DNA from: Thiobacillus denitrificans
Lineage (GTDB): Bacteria > Pseudomonadota > Gammaproteobacteria > Burkholderiales > Thiobacillaceae
NCBI GenBank assembly: GCA_020723405.1
Contig: DYIY01000014.1
Location: 1 to 64,000, forward strand
Length of the DNA: 64,000 bases
Reading direction: 5' to 3'
This document shows, piece by piece, positions 47,922-56,929 of this stretch (the stretch's first letter is position 1; each line of letters starts with the position of its first letter). A model generated the notes under the pieces. It was not told the DNA's origin and did not search any database. It was given only the letters and a program-made list of their open reading frames with translations. The position numbers and the translations under genes were made by a program.

Positions 47922-49811
47922 ATGGCCTCGCCCAATTCCCTGCTCGCCGCCACCGCCGACCATCTGGCCCGTTTCGCCCCTTTCGACAGCATGGCCCGGG
48001 AACATCTGCTCTGGCTGGCGGAACGCCTGAAGCTGGCCTACTACGGCAAGGACGAGGTGCTGCTGGCGCCGGATCAGGGGGAGATCAAGCGCTTCTACAT
48101 CATCAAGCAGGGGGCGGTGCAGGTGCAGCAGGCCGGCACCGACGACGCCTGGCTGGAACTGCACGAGGGCGAGGTTTTCCCCCTGGGGGCCCTGCTGGGC
48201 GGCCGCCAGGCCATCTCCACCTTCAAGGCCATCACCGACGTGTTCACCTATGAACTGGAAGTGGAGGATTTCCACGCCCTGTTCCGTCTCTCCCCGGCCT
48301 TCCAGGATTTCTCCACGCGGCGCATCGCCACGCTGCTGGAGCGCTCCCAGCGCAGCGTCCAGGCCCGCTACGCCGCCACCACCGCCGAACAGCAGTCCCT
48401 CAGGAGCCCCCTGTCCAGCATCGCCCGGCGCAAGCCGGTGACCTGCCGGCCAGGGACGCCGCTCAAGGAGGCCCTGGAAACCATCCGCGACAACCGCATC
48501 AGCGCCATCGTGGTGGTGGAGGATGGAGACCAGCCGGTGGGCGTGTTTTCCGTGCGCGACCTGATTGGCCGGGTCATCCTGCCCGGCACTGATCTGGCCA
48601 CCCCCATGGCCCAGGTCATGACGCCAAACCCCATGAGCCTGCCCTCCACGGCCCATGCCTTCGAGGCCGCCATGCTCATGGCCCGGCACGGCTTTCGCCA
48701 CGTGCTGGTGGCCGATGGGGGGCGGCTCACCGGCGTGATTTCGGAGAAGGACCTGTTCTCCCTGCAACGGGTGGGCGTCACCCAGATTTCCGCTGCCATC
48801 CGCGCCGCCACGGGCCAGGAGGCGCTGGTGCGGGCCGCCGAAGACATTCGCCAACTGGGCCACAACATGATGGCCCAGGGGGTGGCCGCCGAGCAGCTTA
48901 CCCAGATTCTCTCCACCCTGAACGACATCCTCACCCGGCGCATCATCGAACTGGAATGCGCCGCCCGGGACGAATGCCGGGTGGCCTACTGCTGGCTGGC
49001 CTTCGGATCCGAGGGCCGACTGGAGCAGACCCTGTCCACGGACCAGGACAACGGCCTCATCTTCCTGGTGCCGGAAGGCGAGACCGCCGAGAGCGTGCGC
49101 GCCGTCCTGCTGCCCCTGGCGGAACGCATCAACCGGGTTCTGGACGCCTGCGGCTTTCCCTTGTGCAAGGGGGAGATCATGGCCATGAACCCCAAGTGGT
49201 GCTTGTCCCTGGAGGAGTGGAAGACGGTCTTCTCCCGCTGGATCGATGCCGGCGACCCGGAATCCCTGCTCAATGCCAGCATCTTTTTCGACTTCCGCCC
49301 CCTGCTGGGCCAGGAAAACCTGGCCGAGGACCTGCAGGGCTGGCTTTTGGCCAAGACCACCGCCACGCCCCGCTTCCTCCACCAGATGGCCGCCAACGCC
49401 CTGCGCAACCGGCCGCCCCTGGGGGTGGTGCGGGACTTCGCCACGGATGGCGAGGGCGATCTGGCCAACACCCTGGACCTGAAGCTCAACGGCACCACCC
49501 CCTTCGTGGATGCCGCCCGGGTGTTCGCTCTGGCCAGCGGCGTGCCGGCCACCGGCACGGCGGCCCGGCTCCGGGGCGCGGCGGCCAAGATGAACATCCC
49601 CACGGCCGAGGTGGAGGCCTGGCTGTCCTCCTTCTATTTCATCCAGATGCTGCGCCTGCATGGCCAACACGAGGAGATGCAGGCCGGCAAGCCCATGGAC
49701 AACCGCATCAACCCGGATGAACTCAACGACCTGGACCGGCGCATCCTCAAGGAGTCCTTCCGCCAGGCCCGCAAGGTCCAGGCCCGGCTGGCCCTGGACT
49801 ACAAGATCTGA
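47922..49811 (+). CDS. cNMP-binding / CBS / DUF294 nucleotidyltransferase-like protein
   Basis: 629 residues in the order cyclic-nucleotide-binding-like domain (about 15-130), two CBS motifs (about 160-290), and a DUF294 nucleotidyltransferase-like domain with FGSEGRLEQTLSTDQDNGL near 360-380, where GSEGR...DQD matches GlnE/GlnD-type catalytic signatures. A C-terminal helical DUF294 substrate-binding domain follows. Such proteins are typical neighbours of acetate symporters and of the 3'-5' exonuclease that follows here. A link to signalling of acetate uptake is inferred from context. Confidence 0.88.
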   Translation: MASPNSLLAATADHLARFAPFDSMAREHLLWLAERLKLAYYGKDEVLLAPDQGEIKRFYIIKQGAVQVQQAGTDDAWLELHEGEVFPLGALLGGRQAISTFKAITDVFTYELEVEDFHALFRLSPAFQDFSTRRIATLLERSQRSVQARYAATTAEQQSLRSPLSSIARRKPVTCRPGTPLKEALETIRDNRISAIVVVEDGDQPVGVFSVRDLIGRVILPGTDLATPMAQVMTPNPMSLPSTAHAFEAAMLMARHGFRHVLVADGGRLTGVISEKDLFSLQRVGVTQISAAIRAATGQEALVRAAEDIRQLGHNMMAQGVAAEQLTQILSTLNDILTRRIIELECAARDECRVAYCWLAFGSEGRLEQTLSTDQDNGLIFLVPEGETAESVRAVLLPLAERINRVLDACGFPLCKGEIMAMNPKWCLSLEEWKTVFSRWIDAGDPESLLNASIFFDFRPLLGQENLAEDLQGWLLAKTTATPRFLHQMAANALRNRPPLGVVRDFATDGEGDLANTLDLKLNGTTPFVDAARVFALASGVPATGTAARLRGAAAKMNIPTAEVEAWLSSFYFIQMLRLHGQHEEMQAGKPMDNRINPDELNDLDRRILKESFRQARKVQARLALDYKI

Positions 49812-49821
49812 GGGGCGGGAC

Positions 49822-50526
49822 ATGGCCTTTCTCGCCCGTTTCTTCGGCCCCCGGCTGCCCCGGGACCCGGATCTGGCCCGCCGGCTGGAAGCCTGGCTGG
49901 CCCTGCCCGAAGCCAATGTCAAGGACGCCCTGCGGGCCAGCCGCTACGTGGTGGTGGACGTGGAGACCACCGGCCTGGACCTGGGCCGGGACCGGCTCAT
50001 CGCCATCGGCGCCTGCGCCGTGGAGAATGGCCAGGCGGTGCTGGCCGACAGCTTCGAGATCGTGCTGCGCCAGGACAAGGTGAGCAGCAAGGACAACATC
50101 CTCATCCACGGCATCGGCGGCGAAGCCCAGCGGGAAGGGGTGGAGCCGGTGGAGGCCCTGGTGGGCTTCCTGGAATTCCTCGGCAAGTCCCCCCTGGTGG
50201 CCTTCCACGTCACCTTCGACCAGACCATGATCAAGCGGGCGGTGAAGGAATACCTGGGCTTCGAGTTCAAGCACCCCTGGCTGGACCTGGCCTACGTGAT
50301 GCCCGGCCTCATGCCCGAATACGCCCGCCGCTACCGGGCCCTGGACGACTGGTCCGGCCATTTCCGCATCGGCAACTTCGCCCGCCACAGCGCCCTGGCC
50401 GACGCCCTGGCCACGGCCCAGCTCCTCCTCTGCGCCCTGCCCCTGGCGGAGGCCAAACGCTCCCGCCATTACGCCGACCTGATGGACCTGGAGAAGGCCC
50501 AGCGTTGGGTGAGCTGGTCGGGTTGA
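49822..50526 (+). CDS. DnaQ-like 3'-5' exonuclease
   Basis: 234 residues. Exo I motif VVVDVETTGLD near residue 45 with catalytic Asp and Glu, Exo II AFHVTFDQTM near 130, and Exo III H...D in RHSALADALATAQ near 193. It is most like the epsilon family but lacks the polymerase-binding tail. It starts ten bases after the DUF294 gene. These two are commonly found together in ActP regions. Confidence 0.88.
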   Translation: MAFLARFFGPRLPRDPDLARRLEAWLALPEANVKDALRASRYVVVDVETTGLDLGRDRLIAIGACAVENGQAVLADSFEIVLRQDKVSSKDNILIHGIGGEAQREGVEPVEALVGFLEFLGKSPLVAFHVTFDQTMIKRAVKEYLGFEFKHPWLDLAYVMPGLMPEYARRYRALDDWSGHFRIGNFARHSALADALATAQLLLCALPLAEAKRSRHYADLMDLEKAQRWVSWSG

Positions 50527-50592
50527 GCCGGTCTGGAAGGCACCGGAATTGTGCAACGCAACATTAGTGCTTTCTAATCAATGGCTTAGAAG

Positions 50593-50631
50593 GTTAAGTT
50601 TTTCTTAACCGTATAACTTTCGGGCTATACT
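50593..50631 (+). promoter_or_regulatory. OmpR-type direct repeat and promoter of the DUF4212-symporter operon
   Basis: GTTAAG, five T, CTTAAC at 50593-50609; TATACT at 50626-50631 is a good -10. The second half-site overlaps the -35 position, as in promoters activated by PmrA/QseB-type regulators. The leader to ATG 50753 is about 115 bases and has no clear hairpin. Confidence 0.65.
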
Positions 50632-50752
50632 GCGCCCCGCCTGGCGTGGCTGTCTGCGTGAGGTTCTGGGGGAGGAGAGCAGGTTCGGTCCCGGCCGAGG
50701 CTGTTCCCCAGACAGTGCCAACCTTTTCAACCTTCCTGTTTGGAGGAGCACT

Positions 50753-51016
50753 ATGCAGCTGACGGACAAGCACCGTGAGTACTGGAGCAGGAACCTGCGG
50801 TTGACCGCAATCCTGCTCGGCATCTGGTTCGTGGTGACCTTCGTGGTCATTTACTTCGCCCGCGAACTCAACGACATCGTCATCATGGGTTTCCCCTTCG
50901 CCTTCTACATGGGCGCCCAGGGCTCCCTCATCATCTACGTCCTGGTCATCTGGTTCTACGCTCGGCGCATGAACAAGATGGACATGGAATACGGCGTCCA
51001 CGAAGGGGAGGACTGA
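50753..51016 (+). CDS. DUF4212 small membrane subunit of a sodium/solute symporter
   Basis: 87 residues with two helices (LTAILLGIWFVVTFVVIYF and LIIYVLVIWFYARRM). It starts LTDKHREYWSRNLR, typical of DUF4212. The gene is one base away from the symporter gene that follows. DUF4212 proteins accompany VC_2705-type symporters as YjcH accompanies ActP. Confidence 0.92.
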   Translation: MQLTDKHREYWSRNLRLTAILLGIWFVVTFVVIYFARELNDIVIMGFPFAFYMGAQGSLIIYVLVIWFYARRMNKMDMEYGVHEGED

Positions 51017-51017
51017 C

Positions 51018-53210
51018 ATGGCCACGGCTGCTTCTTCCAATGCCGCCTTCTTCAACCAGTTGAAGAAGTACTACTCGTTTTACACGGGCGGTTTCATCGC
51101 GTTCGTGATCATTCTGGCCATCCTGGAACAGATGGGCGTCACGCCCAAGGTTCTGGGCTACATCTTCCTGGCCGCCACCATCGCCCTGTATGCCGGCATC
51201 GGCATCATGTCGAAGACCGCCGACGTGTCGGAATACTACGTGGCCGGCCGCCGGGTTCCCGCCCTGTTCAACGGCATGGCGACCGGGGCCGACTGGATGT
51301 CCGCCGCCTCCTTCATCGGTATGGCCGGCACCCTCTACCTGACCGGCTATGACGGCCTGGCCTTCGTCATGGGCTGGACCGGCGGCTACGTGCTGGTGGC
51401 CCTGTTCCTGGCCCCCTACCTGCGCAAGTTCGGCCAGTTCACCATCCCCGACTTCCTGGGCGCCCGCTACGGCGGCCACCTGCCCCGGACCCTGGGGGTG
51501 CTGGCGGCCATCATCTGCTCCTTCACCTATGTGATCGCCCAGATCTACGGCGTGGGCATCATCACCAGCCGCTTCACCGGCCTGGAGTTCAAAGTCGGGG
51601 TTTACGTCGGTCTGGCCGGCATCCTGGTGTGCTCCTTCCTGGGCGGCATGCGGGCGGTGACCTGGACCCAGGTGGCCCAGTACATCATCCTCATCGTGGC
51701 CTACATGATCCCGGTGGTGTGGCTGTCGGTGAACATCACCGGCAACCCCATCCCCCAGATCGCCTACGGCCAAGCCCTCCAGTCCGTCACCGCCAAGGAG
51801 AAGGAGCTGAACGACCCGGCCACCGCCCTGGGCGCGGCTGAAGCCTCCGTGCGGGCCATCCACAAGGAGAAGGCCAAGGAGATGGGCGACAAGCTGAAGG
51901 CCATGGAAGAAGCCGAAAAGGCGGGCAACGGCGCCGCTTTCTACGCCGAGCAGAAGGCCAAGGCCGAACAGAAGGTGGCCGACCTGAAGGCTGCCCCGGA
52001 ACCCGATGCCAAGGCCATCGCGGCCGCCGAGAAGGCCGTCGCCGAATTCCCGGCCGACCTGGGCCTGCTCAAGGCGGCCTGGAAGAAGGCCGAATCCGGT
52101 GCCAAGGGCAAGGCCGGTCCCGTGGCCGCCCACGCCACCGCGTTCTCCGGCAAGGGCGCCGAGAAGAAGGTCATGAAGGAAGCCGCAGACAAGGGCGAGA
52201 CGCCCTCCGCAGAAGCCATCGCCAAGGCCAAGGCCGAGGACGAGAAGGCCTCCAACGACAAGCGCAACAACTTCCTGGCCCTGGTGCTGTGCCTCATGGT
52301 GGGCACCGCCTCCCTGCCCCACATCCTGATGCGCTACTACACCACCCCCTCGGTGCGTGACGCCCGCAAGTCGGTGTTCTGGTCCCTGTTCTTCATCTTC
52401 CTGCTCTACTTCACCGCGCCCGCCCTGGCGGTGCTGGCCAAGTACGTGGTCTACCACGACCTGGTGGGCTCATCCTTCGCCAGTCTGCCCGCCTGGGTCA
52501 GCAACTGGTCGGCGGTGGATGCGACCCTGATGAAGATCGTCGACATGAACAAGGACGGCCTGATCCAGTTGGCGGAAATCACCATCGGTGGCGACCTGAT
52601 CGTGCTGGCCACGCCGGAGATCGCCGGTCTGCCCTACGTGATCTCCGGCCTGGTGGCGGCCGGTGGCCTGGCCGCCGCCCTGTCCACCGCCGACGGCCTG
52701 CTGCTGACCATCGCCAACGCCCTGTCCCACGACGTGTACTACAAGATGATCGACCCCAACGCCTCCACCGTGCGCCGCCTGACCGTGTCCAAGGCCCTGC
52801 TCCTGGTGGTGGCCATCCTGGCGGCCTACGTGGCCTCCCTGAAGCCGGGCGACATCCTGTTCCTGGTGGGCGCGGCCTTCTCCCTGGCGGCCTCGGCCTT
52901 CTTCCCCGCCCTGGTGCTGGGCGTGTTCTGGAAGCGGGCCAACTACCTGGGTGCGGTCATCGGCATGCTCACCGGCCTGATCGTCTGCATGTACTACATG
53001 TACATGACCTACGAGTTCTTCGGCATCAACGCCCCCCTGTGGTTCGAGATCAAGCCCATCTCCGCCGGCATCTTCGGTATGCCCGCCGGCTTCCTGGGCG
53101 TGATCCTCGGTTCCATGATCTCCCCGGCCCCGTCCAAGGAGATCCAGGAGCTGGTGGACCACGTGCGCTACCCCAGCCTGGAAGGCGACATCAACACCAA
53201 CGCCGCCTGA
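51018..53210 (+). CDS. VC_2705-type sodium/solute symporter with a cytosolic coiled insertion
   Basis: 730 residues. SSS-family helices with SEYYVAGRRVPALFNG near 72, GADWMSAASFIG near 92 and a second PHILMRYYTTP near 434. Between helices at about residues 255-415 there is a 160-residue hydrophilic insert rich in Ala, Lys and Glu that can form long helices (AEQKAKAEQKVADLKAA). The paralogous ActP at 43367 has a comparable AK-rich insert at another position. Organic acid uptake with Na+ is the family role. Confidence 0.9.
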   Translation: MATAASSNAAFFNQLKKYYSFYTGGFIAFVIILAILEQMGVTPKVLGYIFLAATIALYAGIGIMSKTADVSEYYVAGRRVPALFNGMATGADWMSAASFIGMAGTLYLTGYDGLAFVMGWTGGYVLVALFLAPYLRKFGQFTIPDFLGARYGGHLPRTLGVLAAIICSFTYVIAQIYGVGIITSRFTGLEFKVGVYVGLAGILVCSFLGGMRAVTWTQVAQYIILIVAYMIPVVWLSVNITGNPIPQIAYGQALQSVTAKEKELNDPATALGAAEASVRAIHKEKAKEMGDKLKAMEEAEKAGNGAAFYAEQKAKAEQKVADLKAAPEPDAKAIAAAEKAVAEFPADLGLLKAAWKKAESGAKGKAGPVAAHATAFSGKGAEKKVMKEAADKGETPSAEAIAKAKAEDEKASNDKRNNFLALVLCLMVGTASLPHILMRYYTTPSVRDARKSVFWSLFFIFLLYFTAPALAVLAKYVVYHDLVGSSFASLPAWVSNWSAVDATLMKIVDMNKDGLIQLAEITIGGDLIVLATPEIAGLPYVISGLVAAGGLAAALSTADGLLLTIANALSHDVYYKMIDPNASTVRRLTVSKALLLVVAILAAYVASLKPGDILFLVGAAFSLAASAFFPALVLGVFWKRANYLGAVIGMLTGLIVCMYYMYMTYEFFGINAPLWFEIKPISAGIFGMPAGFLGVILGSMISPAPSKEIQELVDHVRYPSLEGDINTNAA

Positions 53211-53243
53211 CCGGCACGCCCCGGACAGCGGGGCGGTTCCAGG

Positions 53244-53275
53244 AAAAAGGCCCGCGCAAGCGGGCCTTTTTCTTT
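53244..53275 (+). terminator. Rho-independent terminator of the symporter operon
   Basis: AAAAAGGCCCGC and GCGGGCCTTTTT around GCAA, then CTTTG. It follows the symporter stop by 34 bases. Confidence 0.9.
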
Positions 53276-53412
53276 GTTTCGGCGGCTCGGCTGCTATAAG
53301 TGGAGCATCCCCATCAGGAAAGGGAGGCGGGGAAGTCCATGTACACCACGCCACGCTCACCGCCTGCCGGCCAAGCCGACAGGATTGCCTGACAACGCCG
53401 GGACTGGCCGCC

Positions 53413-56400
53413 ATGGCTCTGGGCGAACGTCCAGAGGGGGCGAATCCCCTGCCCGGAATCATTCTGGTCATCCTCATGGCCGTGGGGGCCTATTGGGCCC
53501 AGACGGTACCCCTGCCCAGCGCCCGGCCCCAGGAGGCGGTAGTGGCGGCGGAGCGCTATGCGGCCCGGCAGGATATCGACGCCAGACTCTGGCAGGATCC
53601 CTTCGAAGCGGTGAAGAACGCCCCAGCCACCCCGGCTCCAGCGACGGAAAGCCTGGCAGTGTCCGGCCTGGCCGGCCGGGCAGCCTTCCAGGTGCGCATC
53701 GATCGCCCCGCCTCACCGCCATCCCGGGAGTCTCCGGCCTGCGACACCGGCTTGGCCGGCAATGGGGCCCGGGTGATGGCCGTGCTGGTCAATGGGGCAC
53801 CCTATTCGGAAGCCGCGGAGGACCGTCGCCGCACTCGCTATGCCGTGCTCTCGGGCCTGGCCCGGCGGGGCTTCGTGCCCCATGACCGGGAACACCTGGG
53901 CGTGGTCCAGGCCCGCCTGGCGGGCCGTGCCCTGGCCGTGCCCTTCGAGTGGTACGTCAGGGCGGACGGGGCGGCCATCCTGCTGTTGTGGATCAACGAG
54001 ATTCCCATCCGCGACCGGCCCCTGGCGGGCTTGCGCGTCCTGCTGGACCAGAGCGGCGCCTGTCTCGCCGGGCGGGACACCCTGCTGCTGGGCCCCAGCA
54101 ATTCCGACACCCTGCGGGCCCTGCTGGCTGAGCTGGCCCCCCGGCCCGGTGGAGCTGGGGAGGCGTCCCTGGCGGACTTCGTGCGGCGTCTGCGCATCCA
54201 TTCCCCCAAGGCCACCGCGCCCGACGAACACCTGCTGCGCAGCGCCGGCTGGCTGGCGGAGGGTGAAGGGCGCCCCCTCTGCCTGGATCCGCGCACGACC
54301 GTTGCCGCGCAACTGGCCCGGGTCCACACCGGCCTGGAATTCCAGCGGTCCGTGCCCACCGACTGCGCCCTGGTGTTCGGCCTGGCCCGGGAGCTGAAAC
54401 TGCGCGGTGTGGACCCCGACGACGGCCTGGTGGTCATTTCCGAATGGGACACCTTCTACGGCCGGGCCCTGCGCCAGGCTTTCGAGGAAGCCCTTCGCCA
54501 GGCGCCGGTCCCGCCCCCGGCCAGCCGGTCCACCTGGATCTGGCATTACAGTTATCTGCGCGGCCTGGACGGCAAGCTTCCGGGTGAAAGCGCCGACAGG
54601 AAAAGCGAGGCCAAGGAAGGGCGCCCGGCCGAGAACGTGGAAGTGGAGGCCGCCTACGGCAACCACCAGAAGGACTACCTGCGCCGCATGGCCACGCGCA
54701 TGTACGATCTGGACGAGCAGGTGAAGCGGGCCGGCCACCGGTCGGGCATCAAGGCCATCGGCGTCCTGGGCAGCGACGTGTACGACAAACTGCTCATCCT
54801 GCGGGCCCTGCGCCCCCGCTTCCCGGAAGCCATCTTCTTCACCACGGACCTGGATGCGCGGCTGCTGGCCCCGGAGGAGTGGGCCACCACCCGCAATCTG
54901 GTGGTGGTCTCCGGCTACGGCCTGCGCCTGAACGGCTGGCTGCAATGGGACATCCCACCCTTCCGGGACACTTACCAGACCGCCTATTTCGCCAGTACCC
55001 TGGCGGCCCTGGAGGATGCCCCGGCCGCCCGCCGCCAGGCCCAGGAAGTGCTGGACCGCTGGAGTTGGAGTCCCCGTGTGTTCGAAGTGGGCCGGGAGGG
55101 TGCGGTGGACTTGAGCGTCGCCGAGTACGAACCCAAACCCTGCGATCTGGCTTCCGGCTCCGACGGGAAGCGGCAATGCCGGTCCGTCCATCCCCACAAT
55201 CCCGCGCCTGGCCCACCGGAACCTGGGGTCTGGGTCCTGCTGGCGATGCCGTTCCTGGCCGGATTCTGGCTGCATCGGCGGAGCCTGTCCGCCAGCCTGG
55301 GCCAGGCCCGGGTGCTGCTGGAGAGGCCGCCGCCCTGGCGCTCGCCGCGCTGGACCCGGTCCCGCATCCCCCTCCTGGCCCTGGGTACCCTGCTGGGTCT
55401 GTGGTTGGCCTGGCAGGGGCAGCGGATTTGGCTGGACGTCTTCGTCAGCGGTCCCGGTGGCGGTGGTGAACCCTTTGCCTGGTACGGCGGCGTGAGCGTC
55501 TGGCCCAGCGTCCTGCTGCGCGGCTTCACCGGCGCCCTGGCCCTGTACCTGTTGCTGCGCGGCATGCAGCAGTTGCGCCGCAACGACATCGCCGTGACGG
55601 AGCGCTTCTTCTCCGGGCAGGCCACCACCCTGCTCTGGCGCCAGCGTCCCAGCCTGGGTCTGCGCTTCTGGCATGCCTGCCGGCGGGGCCGTCTGTGCCA
55701 GGCGGGTCTGGGCCGCTGCCTGCCCCGCTGGCTGGGAGGAATGCGCCGGGAATACCAGTCGGCGGCCTTCATCTGGCGGGACGCGGTCCAACCCCGATCC
55801 CGGGTGGCCCTGGCCGGCCGCCTGTTGGCCGGAGCGGCGCTGCTGCTGACGGTGGCCATCCTGATCATCAGCCTCGGTGAAGCCCCCAACACCCCTGCCC
55901 GGGGCGAAACCAGCTTCCTGGTGAATCGCTGCGTGTTGATCTTCGCCCTGTCGAGCTTCGCTCTGCTGCTGGTGTTCGTCATCGACAGCATCCGCCGGGC
56001 CTACTTCCTGGCCTCCCGCCTGCGCCGGGCCACCCGCTGGCCCGCCGCGCTGGAGCAGGCCCAGGGCTGTGCCGGCCAGGGTTATTGCGACGACTGGCTG
56101 GACATGCAACTGGTGGTGGCGCGTACCCAGGTGGCGGGCGGTTTCATCTACTACCCCTTCATCATCATGAGTCTGCTCCTGGTGGCGCGCAGCACGGGTT
56201 TCGACAATTGGCAGACGCCCACCGGCCTGGCCCTGATCCTGGCTTTCTACCTGGCCCTATCCCTGGCCTGCGCCATCAGCCTGCGCAATGCCGCCGAGAA
56301 GTTGCGCGCCCACGCCCTGGAAAACATCGAGCGGGACATCGTCACGGCGCTGGGCCGGGATGACCTGAAGCCCCGTGTGGAACAGATGAAACGCATGAAG

Positions 56401-56535
56401 GACCTGATCCAGGCCGAGCGGCGCGGCGCTTTTTCCTCCTTCCTCAACCAGCCCTGGCTGAAGGCCGTGCTGCTTTCCCTGGGCAGCTACAGCGGCATCC
56501 AGTTCATCGAATACCTGTCCTGGCTGAGTCTTTAG
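53413..56535 (+). CDS. Large membrane protein with a receptor-like periplasmic domain, unknown
   Basis: 1040 residues, not recognised as a named family. One N-terminal helix (about 15-30, GIILVILMAVGAYWA) is followed by a ~570-residue extramembrane region. Within it, about 315-530 has the alternating strand/helix pattern of a periplasmic-binding-protein-like fold: GLVVISEWDTFYGRALRQA, IKAIGVLGSDVYDKLLILRAL, AIFFTTDLDARLL, LVVVSGYG. Then come membrane helices near 605-620, 651-667, 695-717, 799-822, 834-859, 908-927, 936-957 and 1017-1038, with Arg-rich loops between. A helical cytosolic segment (NIERDIVTALGRDDLKPRVEQMKRM) lies at about 970-1000. No kinase, GGDEF or transport motif was found. 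It starts 143 bases beyond a strong terminator, so it probably has its own promoter. The next ORF begins one base after its stop. Confidence 0.8.
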   Translation: MALGERPEGANPLPGIILVILMAVGAYWAQTVPLPSARPQEAVVAAERYAARQDIDARLWQDPFEAVKNAPATPAPATESLAVSGLAGRAAFQVRIDRPASPPSRESPACDTGLAGNGARVMAVLVNGAPYSEAAEDRRRTRYAVLSGLARRGFVPHDREHLGVVQARLAGRALAVPFEWYVRADGAAILLLWINEIPIRDRPLAGLRVLLDQSGACLAGRDTLLLGPSNSDTLRALLAELAPRPGGAGEASLADFVRRLRIHSPKATAPDEHLLRSAGWLAEGEGRPLCLDPRTTVAAQLARVHTGLEFQRSVPTDCALVFGLARELKLRGVDPDDGLVVISEWDTFYGRALRQAFEEALRQAPVPPPASRSTWIWHYSYLRGLDGKLPGESADRKSEAKEGRPAENVEVEAAYGNHQKDYLRRMATRMYDLDEQVKRAGHRSGIKAIGVLGSDVYDKLLILRALRPRFPEAIFFTTDLDARLLAPEEWATTRNLVVVSGYGLRLNGWLQWDIPPFRDTYQTAYFASTLAALEDAPAARRQAQEVLDRWSWSPRVFEVGREGAVDLSVAEYEPKPCDLASGSDGKRQCRSVHPHNPAPGPPEPGVWVLLAMPFLAGFWLHRRSLSASLGQARVLLERPPPWRSPRWTRSRIPLLALGTLLGLWLAWQGQRIWLDVFVSGPGGGGEPFAWYGGVSVWPSVLLRGFTGALALYLLLRGMQQLRRNDIAVTERFFSGQATTLLWRQRPSLGLRFWHACRRGRLCQAGLGRCLPRWLGGMRREYQSAAFIWRDAVQPRSRVALAGRLLAGAALLLTVAILIISLGEAPNTPARGETSFLVNRCVLIFALSSFALLLVFVIDSIRRAYFLASRLRRATRWPAALEQAQGCAGQGYCDDWLDMQLVVARTQVAGGFIYYPFIIMSLLLVARSTGFDNWQTPTGLALILAFYLALSLACAISLRNAAEKLRAHALENIERDIVTALGRDDLKPRVEQMKRMKDLIQAERRGAFSSFLNQPWLKAVLLSLGSYSGIQFIEYLSWLSL

Positions 56536-56536
56536 G

Positions 56537-56911
56537 ATGACAACACTGCGGAGCAAGCATGGAGCTGCTGCCAGGGGCATCCCGCCTCTGGAATTCGAAC
56601 GGGTCCACCGCCTGGATCCCCGATACGGCGACTATGGGTCCGCCAGCGTGGAGATGACCGCCCCGGCGCCGCCCCACCTCCGTTCCGCCTGCACCGGGGG
56701 CGGGCGGAGTTCCGCCGGGGATGCCTGGAGTCTGGCGGCCCTGAATTTCACCACCCGGGACGTGTGGGTGCCCTTCGTCTTTCCCCGGGCTGGGGAATAC
56801 CGTGAAGCCCTGCACGGCCAGGACAAGCTGGCGGGCATCCGCACCGATCAACAGACCTGGCAGAACCTGCCCGCCAACTACGGCAGGGTAGGGGCGTGGC
56901 AGGCAGCCTGA
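56537..56911 (+). CDS. Small protein coupled to the large membrane protein
   Basis: 124 residues beginning one base after the stop of the 1040-residue gene, which favours translational coupling. No signal peptide and no helix long enough for a membrane. It has patches such as FERVHRLDPRYGDYGSASVEM and NFTTRDVWVPFVFPRAGEYREAL that look like a folded beta-rich domain. Not recognised. It could be a cytosolic partner of the upstream receptor-like protein. The reading frame has normal G/C codon bias, which supports coding. Confidence 0.55.
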   Translation: MTTLRSKHGAAARGIPPLEFERVHRLDPRYGDYGSASVEMTAPAPPHLRSACTGGGRSSAGDAWSLAALNFTTRDVWVPFVFPRAGEYREALHGQDKLAGIRTDQQTWQNLPANYGRVGAWQAA

Positions 56912-56929
56912 GCCTTGCTCCCCGGCTTC

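Noticed and set aside
46524-49922. Very long open frame (over 1100 codons) on the minus strand opposite the kinase and DUF294 genes
   Set aside because: It is the mirror of G/C-biased third codon positions in real plus-strand genes; its translation is low-complexity His/Gly/Gln-rich and shows no motifs. The same holds for other long antisense frames, e.g. 2122-3606, 34054-36243 and 53713-56109.
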